Below are positions 23,789 through 30,714 of a DNA stretch of 64,000 bases, piece by piece. The notes beneath the pieces are model-generated. The model searched no databases. It worked only from the letters and a program-made list of their open reading frames with translations, and had not been told where the DNA came from. A program made the translations under genes and the position numbers. Position 1 is the stretch's first letter. Each line of letters opens with the position of its first letter. This stretch comes from Chryseobacterium sp. Leaf404 (GTDB taxonomy: Bacteria; Bacteroidota; Bacteroidia; Flavobacteriales; Weeksellaceae): assembly GCF_001424145.1 (NCBI RefSeq), contig NZ_LMQM01000001.1:558001-622000 (forward strand), read 5' to 3'.

Positions 23789-24022
23789 TTACATTCCTCC
23801 GCAGACAACTCCACTTATCAGTCCACAAATCAACATTGATATAAGAACGGTTGTCCAAAATTTACTTTTAGAAAATTTTCGTCCGTCTTTACTTTCGTAA
23901 ATAAGTTTTGCAAAAAGAGCAACGATCAATGATACAACGAAAGCCACCACAAGAATTATCAGAATGATCATTGCGACCAACCCTTCTAAACCACCAACTT
24001 CCAAGAGTGTCAGCATTTTCAT
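23789..24022 (-). CDS. Mini membrane protein A of the radical SAM operon
   Basis: The 77-aa protein has two hydrophobic helices (about 13-40 and 55-74). It carries the FSKSKFW loop and ISGVVCGGM terminus shared with the next gene. Its ATG overlaps the stop of the Lgt-like gene as ATGA, showing coupled translation. The paralogous pair may form a heteromeric membrane component; this is inference. Family not recognised. Confidence 0.72.
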   Translation of the reverse strand: MKMLTLLEVGGLEGLVAMIILIILVVAFVVSLIVALFAKLIYESKDGRKFSKSKFWTTVLISMLICGLISGVVCGGM

Positions 24023-24783
24023 AATGTAATTGTGTTTTTAGGTTTTATTAAATTTCTCTCCGTTTTTAATACATAAATATAATAAATAATCATGGAAAGA
24101 CAGACCAGTTGAATTGTTCCCAGATTTCCGATAATATCAATTTTAGGTTTAATAAAATCTAAAAGGAATCTGAATGAAAAGTAACTCAGCATGAAAAGTT
24201 TAAACAGAAATCCCGAAACATATTTATTTTTCCTCTGAATCATTTTTAATTCGAACCACATGAAAAGTAGAAAAGCAATTTCATACAACGCAACGGGATG
24301 CCTTAGATATTCATCACCGAGATGCATTCCGAAGATTGATGTTGTGGGTAAGCCATACGTTTCTTCATGAACGCCCGTCAGAAAACAGCCGATTCTGCCG
24401 ATGATCATCGCTAAAATTAAAGGATAAACTATCAAATCTCCTGTACTTTCTTTATGCCTGACCATCTTTTTTGCGAGTTCAACTCCAATCAGTCCAAAAG
24501 CTAAACCACCGACAATGGTGTTATTGGTCCAGAATCTTTTAAAGTTAAAATCATTAAAGAAAGCAGCCGGATTTTCAAGATTTCCGATCAGTTTTGAGCC
24601 AATCAAAGCACCTGCCGTTGCACCAATCAGAACCGCAGCTGATGTGTTGAAAGACAGTTTTTCGGGAGATTTTCTTTTAAGATAAAAATAAAAACGCATT
24701 CCAAGGAAAATTCCCAGCGTTTCAAACACGGGATGTGCAAGAATTGTTTTGCCAAAAATCTGAAAAGTAACAGGGAAATCCAT
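24019..24783 (-). CDS. Prolipoprotein diacylglyceryl transferase-like membrane protein
   Basis: The 254-aa protein has the seven-helix layout of Lgt, which moves a diacylglyceryl group from phosphatidylglycerol to lipoprotein cysteines. Matching landmarks are GRIGCFLTG (Lgt GRIGNFxNG), RHPVALYE (Lgt RxPSQLYE) and a late SFRFLLDF. The two catalytic Asn positions and the Glu of the GRIGNF block are changed (N to C, N to T), so it is an Lgt-like paralogue rather than the housekeeping enzyme. It opens the operon with the mini membrane proteins and the MJ0619-type radical SAM enzyme. It may bind or act on phospholipids. The Lgt-like call is good; the reaction is unknown. Confidence 0.78.
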   Translation of the reverse strand: MDFPVTFQIFGKTILAHPVFETLGIFLGMRFYFYLKRKSPEKLSFNTSAAVLIGATAGALIGSKLIGNLENPAAFFNDFNFKRFWTNNTIVGGLAFGLIGVELAKKMVRHKESTGDLIVYPLILAMIIGRIGCFLTGVHEETYGLPTTSIFGMHLGDEYLRHPVALYEIAFLLFMWFELKMIQRKNKYVSGFLFKLFMLSYFSFRFLLDFIKPKIDIIGNLGTIQLVCLSMIIYYIYVLKTERNLIKPKNTITL

Positions 24784-24852
24784 CTTTTCAAAAGTAGTAT
24801 ATTTAAGGTAAATTATTAATTTTAATATTTAAATAAAATAAATTTCACCAAA

Positions 24853-25893
24853 ATGCGAATAGAAAACGATATAAAACTAGGTTTTAAGGACGTCATGTTC
24901 AGACCAAAACGTTCCACCTTAAAATCCCGTTCTGAAGTCAATCTTGAAAGAGAATTTACCTTCCTTCACACCCAGAAAAAATGGAAAGGAACCCCAATTA
25001 TCGCTGCGAATATGGATACGGTGGGAACTTTTGAAATGGCTGTGGAGTTGGCAAAAGATAAAATTATCACTGCTGTACACAAACATTACACCGTCGAAGA
25101 GTGGTCAGAATTCCTTGAAAATCAAGATACAAGAATTCATCAGTACATTGCCGTAAGTACCGGAACCGGGAAAGCGGATGAGGAAAAAATTAAATTAATT
25201 CTTGATAAGCATCCTCAGATCGAGTTTCTGTGCATTGATGTGGCGAACGGTTATTCAGAACACTTTGTGCAGTTTGTCAAAAAGGCAAGACAGGATTTCC
25301 CTGATAAAATCATCATTGCCGGCAACGTCGTAACAGGCGAAATGGTTGAAGAACTGCTTTTGGTAGGTGCAGACATCATCAAAGTGGGAATTGGCCCCGG
25401 TTCGGTTTGTACGACAAGAGTGAAAACGGGAGTAGGATATCCCCAACTTTCAGCCATTATCGAATGTTCTGACGCTGCACACGGTTTAAAAGGCCATATC
25501 ATCGCAGACGGCGGCTGCAAAGTTCCGGGAGATGTTGCCAAAGCTTTCGGCGGCGGAGCGGATTTTGTAATGCTCGGCGGAATGTTTGCCGGACACGACG
25601 AAAGTGGCGGCGAAATGGTGGAAGAAAACGGAAAAAAATATAAACTTTTCTACGGTATGAGTTCCAAAACTGCGATGGATAAACACGCCGGAGGTGTTGC
25701 AGAATACAGAGCTTCTGAAGGTAAAACAGTGAAGGTTTCTTATAAAGGAGCAGTTTCTGAAACGGTGAAAGATATTTTGGGTGGCGTACGCTCAACATGT
25801 ACTTACGTTGGAGCTTCAACGCTGAAGGAGCTGTCAAAAAGAACAACTTTTATCAGAGTTCAGGAGCAGGAGAATCAGGTTTTTAATGATTGA
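24853..25893 (+). CDS. guaC: GMP reductase
   Basis: GuaC converts GMP to IMP with NADPH in purine interconversion. The 346-aa protein has the IMPDH/GMPR barrel with the catalytic Cys in [48 protein letters not shown] and the late [16 protein letters not shown]. No CBS insert is present, which supports GMP reductase rather than IMP dehydrogenase. It is transcribed divergently from the Lgt-like operon, with only 69 bp between starts. Confidence 0.95.
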   Translation: MRIENDIKLGFKDVMFRPKRSTLKSRSEVNLEREFTFLHTQKKWKGTPIIAANMDTVGTFEMAVELAKDKIITAVHKHYTVEEWSEFLENQDTRIHQYIAVSTGTGKADEEKIKLILDKHPQIEFLCIDVANGYSEHFVQFVKKARQDFPDKIIIAGNVVTGEMVEELLLVGADIIKVGIGPGSVCTTRVKTGVGYPQLSAIIECSDAAHGLKGHIIADGGCKVPGDVAKAFGGGADFVMLGGMFAGHDESGGEMVEENGKKYKLFYGMSSKTAMDKHAGGVAEYRASEGKTVKVSYKGAVSETVKDILGGVRSTCTYVGASTLKELSKRTTFIRVQEQENQVFND

Positions 25894-26005
25894 ATTTGAT
25901 TGCTTATTAAAATAAACTGAACGGCGGCAGCATTACCAGACAACTGAAAGCAGCCTCTGTTTCTTACGAACTGACTGCGTGCCGGGAACCTTTAGCCGCA
26001 GATTT

Positions 26006-26035
26006 TTTGCATGCTCAAAATCTTCAGTATTTTTG
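26006..26035 (+). promoter_or_regulatory. Orphan promoter TTTG-N18-TATTTTTG
   Basis: TTTG (26006-26009) and TATTTTTG (26028-26035) lie 18 bases apart, close to the Bacteroidota consensus. The start point would fall at about 26041, with no plus-strand gene ahead until the recombinase fragment. Confidence 0.55.
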
Positions 26036-26039
26036 CAAA

Positions 26040-26112
26040 ATGAGAGTTCGGTTTATTTCTGATGATTAAAGGAAATTAAAATTAAAGCGACGAAAAATTT
26101 TCCGTCGCTTTA
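26040..26112 (+). ncRNA. Candidate second small transcript
   Basis: This unit follows the orphan promoter and ends with the hairpin AAAGCGACG (26084-26092) / CGTCGCTTT (26103-26111), an exact 9-bp stem with a T-rich tail. Within it lies a leaderless 9-codon frame (MRVRFISDD, 26040-26069) starting at the predicted transcription start. It could be a small RNA or a leader peptide; alternatively the hairpin is simply the late terminator of guaC. The remaining gap 25894-26000 holds no gene. Confidence 0.4.
26084..26112 (+). terminator. Terminator after guaC and the candidate small RNA
   Basis: Exact 9-bp stem AAAGCGACG / CGTCGCTTT with a 10-nt A/T loop, followed by TATTGTTATT. Confidence 0.7.
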
Positions 26113-26199
26113 TTGTTATTCATTATGCAATTTACCACCACCCTCTTGTATTTCCGTACGTTACGTTTTTCGGCAGGTGATTTCTGACCAACTCATAGA

Positions 26200-26949
26200 T
26201 CAATAGTCCAAATATTTAATTGCGGTGCTACCAAAATAAGGTTTGTCATCTTCTTCTGTCCAAAATAATGAGGCGCTGTGTACTAGATTGTAGGCACTGC
26301 ACCATCCATCATTATTTTCTTTCTGCCATTTTTCTCCATAAGAATTGTGAACTTTAAATAATTCTAACAATTCACCGTTTTTTAAACTTTTTACTTTTTT
26401 GTAACCACAGATTACTGCAACGTGACTCATACCTTCAGCAGGTTCACCGTTCAATTGTATCATTGTTGCAGAAGAAAACATTACAGGTTTTTTCTTAACC
26501 GTAAGTATTTCAATTATTTTCTTCTTCATATCATCGTAAGTTATCTCTTTCCTGTTGATATCAATAGGATATGACATTACGCTTGTAGATGGAGTAGATA
26601 CTTCAACTATAAATGGACGACTATTTTTGAATCTCATGGCTTCTTTAGCTGAATATGAAAGAGAATTAATAAGAGAAAGAACCAATGCAGGATTGCAATC
26701 AGCCCGAGCAAGAGTTAGAATTGGTGGCAGACCAAAAGGTTACACTGCAGAAACAATTTCTAAACTGGTACTTCTGCGCACTATATACAAAGATGTCACG
26801 AAACGTCCCGAAGATATTTATAAGCCTTTTGGATTGACTAGAGTAGAGCCTTTATATTCAATTTTGTTAATGTCAAACAAAGAAGAAGTTGTTTGACTAA
26901 AAGCGTGAAACCCAAATAAAATAATAATAATTTTAATTAAATTTTTCAT
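26200..26949 (-). pseudogene. Secreted C1-like cysteine peptidase gene, disrupted
   Basis: The 3' part (26200 to about 26577) encodes a papain-like C-terminal half: MSHVAVICGY with the catalytic His, and VHNSYGEKWQKENNDGWCSA with the catalytic Asn. Sense on this strand stops abruptly near 26577, where a plus-strand recombinase fragment begins. Beyond that fragment, from ATG at 26949, the same strand encodes a clean signal peptide (MKNLIKIIIILFGFHAFSQ), apparently the lost N terminus. The middle with the catalytic Cys is missing. The locus is best read as a peptidase gene in which the recombinase fragment replaced the central part. Confidence 0.7.
26578..26896 (+). pseudogene. Serine-recombinase (resolvase) fragment
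   Basis: Codons from about 26578 read LVDGVDTSTINGRLFLNLM, then LAEYERELIRERTNAGLQ and RIGGRPKGYTAE. This is the C-terminal part of the resolvase catalytic domain and the start of the DNA-binding HTH of small serine recombinases. The N-terminal catalytic Ser region is absent. The stop is at 26894-26896, and the last 20 or so residues may be antisense to the peptidase signal-peptide region. It is a remnant, not an active element; no inverted repeats or transposase are seen nearby. Confidence 0.8.
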
Positions 26950-26988
26950 GGTATTAATTTTATCAAACAAAAATAAATAAGCATACCA

Positions 26989-27018
26989 CAAAAAAAAATA
27001 CCACCTTGGGGTAGTATT
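26989..27018 (-). terminator. Terminator of fabG
   Basis: AATACCACC and GGTAGTATT pair with one mismatch around a TTGG loop (26997-27018). Read leftward a run of A on the plus strand becomes a T run. Confidence 0.7.
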
Positions 27019-27045
27019 TTAATAGTATTTTAGAGTAAAAATATT

Positions 27046-27789
27046 TTACGTCAACATTCCTCCATCAACGTTCAGAACCTGACCGGAAATATAAGAAGAC
27101 ATTTCACTACCGAAGAAAACGCACGCATTGGCTACATCTTCCGGCTGCCCGCCTCTTTTCAAAGGAATTCCGTCTCTCCAGCCCTGAACTGTTTTTTCGT
27201 CTAAAGCTGCCGTCATTTCAGTTTCTATAAATCCTGGTGCGATTGCGTTGCACCGGATATTTCTTGAACCCAATTCTAAAGCAATAGATTTTGTGAAACC
27301 AATCACTCCCGCCTTTGAAGCTGCGTAATTTGCCTGTCCCGCGTTACCTTTTACCCCAACTACAGAAGTCATATTGATGATAGAACCGGATTTTGCCTTC
27401 ATCATCGGCTTAATTACCGCTTTTGTAAGGTTAAAAACAGAATCTAAATTCACTTTGATTATAGTGTCCCAATCATCTTTAGACATTCTCATCAGAAGAT
27501 TATCTTTTGTAATTCCTGCATTGTTCACCAAAATATCTATTTTGCCAAACTCAGCCATCACATCATCTACCAGTTTTTGTGCAGCATCGTAATCCGAGGC
27601 ATCAGACTGATAACCTTTAATTTGAGTAACAGAACTTAAAGCAGTTTCCAATTCTTTTGCTTTTTCTACAGAACCGGCGTAAGTAAATGCCACTTTTGCT
27701 CCCTGCTGAGCAAAAATTTCTGCAATTCCCTTCCCGATTCCTCTTGTAGCTCCGGTAATTAGCGCTACTTTTCCTTCTAATAGTTTCAT
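27046..27789 (-). CDS. fabG: 3-oxoacyl-ACP reductase
   Basis: FabG reduces 3-oxoacyl-ACP to 3-hydroxyacyl-ACP with NADPH in fatty-acid elongation. The 247-aa SDR has the NADPH motif TGATRGIGKGIAE, the NNAG motif (LVNNAGIT) and the catalytic Ser-Tyr-Lys in NMTSVVGVKGNAGQANYAASKAG. The ending SGQVLNVDGGML is typical of FabG. It is monocistronic, with a promoter at 27846-27853 and a terminator at 26989-27018. Confidence 0.96.
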   Translation of the reverse strand: MKLLEGKVALITGATRGIGKGIAEIFAQQGAKVAFTYAGSVEKAKELETALSSVTQIKGYQSDASDYDAAQKLVDDVMAEFGKIDILVNNAGITKDNLLMRMSKDDWDTIIKVNLDSVFNLTKAVIKPMMKAKSGSIINMTSVVGVKGNAGQANYAASKAGVIGFTKSIALELGSRNIRCNAIAPGFIETEMTAALDEKTVQGWRDGIPLKRGGQPEDVANACVFFGSEMSSYISGQVLNVDGGMLT

Positions 27790-27845
27790 ATATGATTAAT
27801 TTTTTTGAACCTTAATAATTCGTTGGGTGTAAATTATCCGGTTTG

Positions 27846-27853
27846 CAAAGATA
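27846..27853 (-). promoter_or_regulatory. -7 element TATCTTTG of fabG
   Basis: Reverse-strand TATCTTTG (plus strand CAAAGATA) lies about 57 bases before the fabG start. It matches the Bacteroidota -7 consensus exactly; no clear -33 element was found. Confidence 0.55.
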
Positions 27854-27897
27854 TTATTATTTGTTGGGTGTGTTAAATATACATTTTAAAATTTCTT

Positions 27898-28575
27898 CTA
27901 TTTTAAAGCATTATTTACAATCAGCACAATTTCACCTTTTAAAGTTTTGCTTTTAGAAAACTCAATCAGTTCATCAATGCTTCCTCTTTTTGTTTCCTCG
28001 AATTTTTTTGAAATCTCTCTGCTCAAGCTTGCTCTCGTTTCATCACCAAAAAATTCTTTAATCTGCTCTAAAGTAGTATTGATTTTGTGCGGACTTTCGT
28101 AAAAAACAATCGTCTTTTTCTCTTCTGCAAGCTGCTTTAACTTCGTCTGTCTGCCTTTTTTGGGAGGCAAAAATCCTGCAAATAAAAACTCATTATTCGG
28201 AAGACCAGACACTACCAATGCCGGAATTAAAGCTGTGGCACCAGGCAGACAGATCATTTCTAAATGATGATCAGAACATGCCTTTGCCAGCAAATATCCG
28301 GGATCTGAAATCCCCGGTGTTCCCGCATCGGTAATGATCGCAATATTCTGCCCGTTCTTCAAATCTGAAATCACTTTTTCCGTTGCAGTATGCTCGTTAT
28401 GCAGATGATATGATTTTAAAGGCTTTGAAATTTCGTAGTGTTTTAGAAGCACACCAGAAGTTCGCGTGTCTTCACACAAAATATAATCAACTTCTTTCAG
28501 CATTTTAACTGCTCTGAAAGTCATATCTTCCAAATTCCCAACCGGTGTGGGAACAAAATATAATATTCCGCTCAA
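27898..28575 (-). CDS. rsmI: 16S rRNA C1402 2'-O-methyltransferase
   Basis: RsmI methylates the ribose of C1402 in the 16S rRNA decoding centre, using SAM. The 225-aa protein has the tetrapyrrole-methylase-fold motifs FVPTPVGNLEDMTFRAVKML, the ALLCEDTRTS-like segment LCEDTRTSGVLL and ITDAGTPGISDPGYLLAKAC. It is shorter than E. coli RsmI at the C terminus. It begins 3 bp after the Glu-rich protein gene, so the two are co-transcribed. Confidence 0.94.
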   Translation of the reverse strand: MSGILYFVPTPVGNLEDMTFRAVKMLKEVDYILCEDTRTSGVLLKHYEISKPLKSYHLHNEHTATEKVISDLKNGQNIAIITDAGTPGISDPGYLLAKACSDHHLEMICLPGATALIPALVVSGLPNNEFLFAGFLPPKKGRQTKLKQLAEEKKTIVFYESPHKINTTLEQIKEFFGDETRASLSREISKKFEETKRGSIDELIEFSKSKTLKGEIVLIVNNALK

Positions 28576-28577
28576 AA

Positions 28578-29984
28578 TTACAAGAATTTATTTTCTACCA
28601 AAATCCAGAGCCTCTGCGCATATTCGTCTACTTTTTCCCATTTGTGAGAGTAGTAGAGGTCGCTCAAGTATTCTTTGGCGTCTTCCACATTTTTAAAGGA
28701 ATTCAGATTATTCACCACCTCATTCAGTTCAGACTGGCTGCCCCCGAAAAGCATTTTTGTAAACGCCATTCTGTCATTGAGATCCAGTTTAAACTCCGGT
28801 TTTGCCTTCTCAGCTTCCATAAAATCTGTGGGAATATTGGTTTTGATCAAACTGCCTCTATCCTCTTTTACCACGGGTATTTCCACTTTTTCCAGCGGCG
28901 TTTCTCTTTCTAAAGGATCATCATCAAACAAAGTCTGAATATTTTTTAATCCTCTTATACTCGCAAGTTTAATCTTTTTTTCCTGGCGGTAAGCCTCCAG
29001 ATTTTCAAAACTTTCGTCTGACTTCAGATTCTCGGGTTTAGATTCTGATGAAGGTTGATCAATATCTACAATTTTTCTGCGGTATGGATTTTCTGCTTTC
29101 ATTTCCGCTGATTCTCCGGAAAGCTCCTCATCTATTTCTGTTTCACTGAAAACCGATTCTACATCTGAACTTTCTGTACGTATTTCAGCCTCCTGACGAC
29201 CTGAAAGTGAAACATACTCATTTTCAGTTTCTTCAATCAGAATTTCATCTTCATTCTGTTCAGTGGCAAAAATATCGGAAAGATGAGCAGTCTCTGTCTT
29301 AAGATGAGCTTCATTCCTATTGAATTCATTCAGCTCGTCATTGAAAATTTTTTCTTCATCAGTTTCCTTTTCATTGAAATTTTCTTCATTGAAATCATCC
29401 TCACTTTCAGGCTGAGAATTTTCCAGAATCCGGTCTTCGTCTACAAAATTTAAAACTGGATTAGTATTTTCCGGCTCTTCATCTATTTCATTCAGTTGGT
29501 TATTAAAAACAGCTTCCTCTTCCAGTTCCAAATGATCAGAAATCTCATCTGAAACAAAATTTTCGTTTGCTTCAGGCTGATTTTCTTCTTTTAAATGAAC
29601 AATATTTTCGTGGAAATCGCTTTCAATAATCTCATTAACCTGATTATTGAAAATAGCTTCCTCTTCTTCAACCAAAATATTATTATCTGAATTCTCAAAA
29701 GGATCGGAACCAATTTCGTTGAATTCATTATTGAAAATCGCCTCTTCTTCCGTTACCAAACTTTCTGAATTATGATTTTCTTTTTGCTGATAATCAGTAT
29801 TTCCCTCGCTATACTTTTGAAGATTTCTGTCTAACAATTTCAAAAAAGCAATTTTTTCGGCGAGATCATCGAGTAGACCGTGCTTAGAAATCAGTTCGTC
29901 AACGTTGTTTGTTTTGCCCAAAATATCAATGATATTTCTGGATTCAAAAAAAATCTTATCCTTTAAATCTTGAATGTTCTGCAT
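28578..29984 (-). CDS. Glu-rich repeat protein upstream of rsmI
   Basis: The 468-aa protein is very acidic and has no signal peptide. Residues 1-60 form a helical head (NNVDELISKHGLLDDLAEKIAFLK). Between about 79 and 221 a short motif recurs four times: EEEAIFNNEFNEI (79-91), EEEAIFNNQVNEI (107-119), EEEAVFNNQLNEI (155-167) and DEEKIFNDELNEF (209-221), spaced by disordered acidic linkers. The C-terminal 130 residues form a more compact domain (FKLDLNDRMAFTKMLFGGSQ). It resembles a scaffold or adaptor with repeated docking peptides; function unknown. It is the first gene of the operon with rsmI. Confidence 0.75.
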   Translation of the reverse strand: MQNIQDLKDKIFFESRNIIDILGKTNNVDELISKHGLLDDLAEKIAFLKLLDRNLQKYSEGNTDYQQKENHNSESLVTEEEAIFNNEFNEIGSDPFENSDNNILVEEEEAIFNNQVNEIIESDFHENIVHLKEENQPEANENFVSDEISDHLELEEEAVFNNQLNEIDEEPENTNPVLNFVDEDRILENSQPESEDDFNEENFNEKETDEEKIFNDELNEFNRNEAHLKTETAHLSDIFATEQNEDEILIEETENEYVSLSGRQEAEIRTESSDVESVFSETEIDEELSGESAEMKAENPYRRKIVDIDQPSSESKPENLKSDESFENLEAYRQEKKIKLASIRGLKNIQTLFDDDPLERETPLEKVEIPVVKEDRGSLIKTNIPTDFMEAEKAKPEFKLDLNDRMAFTKMLFGGSQSELNEVVNNLNSFKNVEDAKEYLSDLYYSHKWEKVDEYAQRLWILVENKFL

Positions 29985-30007
29985 CGTAGATTCTTATTAA
30001 AATTGCT

Positions 30008-30015
30008 TACTTTTG
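30008..30015 (+). promoter_or_regulatory. -7 element TACTTTTG of tdk
   Basis: TACTTTTG matches TAnnTTTG and lies 29 bases before the tdk start, in the 60-bp divergent space between the Glu-rich gene and tdk. A good -33 was not found. Confidence 0.5.
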
Positions 30016-30044
30016 ATGTTAAAATATTACGGCTAATTTAACAA

Positions 30045-30653
30045 ATGTTTTTAGAAAATACAATTAATCATTCCAAACAGAGCGGTTGGATGGAAGTTAT
30101 TTGTGGCTCAATGTTTTCCGGAAAGACCGAAGAGTTGATCCGCAGATTACGGAGAGCAGAAATGGCGGGGCAAAATGTGGAAATTTTTAAACCTAAAACC
30201 GATACCAGATATTCTGATGTAGACGTTGTTTCGCACAACAAAAATAAAATCCGCAGTACAGCAGTGGAAAATCCCAATGAAATCATTCTTTTAGGATCCA
30301 ATTGTGACGTGGTGGGAATTGATGAAGCTCAGTTTTTTGATGAAAGCATTGTAGAGATAGCTAATCAACTGGCAAACAATGGAATACGCGTAGTAATTGC
30401 CGGCTTAGATATGGATTTTTTAGGCCGTCCTTTTGGGCCAATGCCTAATTTGATGGCGACTGCAGAATACGTAACAAAAGTTCACGCCATTTGCAGAAAA
30501 ACCGGAAATCTTGCGAATTATTCAATGAGAACTTCTGCAGGTAAAAATTTGGTAGAACTGGGTGAAACCGAAGCGTATGACGCTGTAAGCCGCAGAGTTT
30601 TTGTAGATGAAGTTTTAAATAAAAAAGTTAATTCAGACTCATTTGAGTTTTAA
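30045..30653 (+). CDS. tdk: Thymidine kinase (type II)
   Basis: Tdk phosphorylates thymidine to dTMP in pyrimidine salvage. The 202-aa protein has the P-loop GSMFSGKTEELIRRL, the Walker-B-like VVGIDEAQFFD and the lasso segment DFLGRPFGPMP. Oddity: the zinc-binding lasso cysteines are largely lost. The first CxxC reads CRKT and the second pair reads SRRV, so a structural zinc is unlikely. The GET-Y motif typical of the lasso remains. It starts a plus-strand run with murF-alr, whose likely start lies 61 bp downstream. Confidence 0.94.
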   Translation: MFLENTINHSKQSGWMEVICGSMFSGKTEELIRRLRRAEMAGQNVEIFKPKTDTRYSDVDVVSHNKNKIRSTAVENPNEIILLGSNCDVVGIDEAQFFDESIVEIANQLANNGIRVVIAGLDMDFLGRPFGPMPNLMATAEYVTKVHAICRKTGNLANYSMRTSAGKNLVELGETEAYDAVSRRVFVDEVLNKKVNSDSFEF

Positions 30654-30714
30654 AAATTATACCGGAGCTCCCTCGAACAACAAATTTCCAAAATTAAATG
30701 CAGAAAAGGCACCA

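Noticed and set aside
26578..26896. Active mobile element or prophage
   Set aside because: Only the C-terminal part of a recombinase remains, without catalytic Ser, inverted repeats or phage genes.
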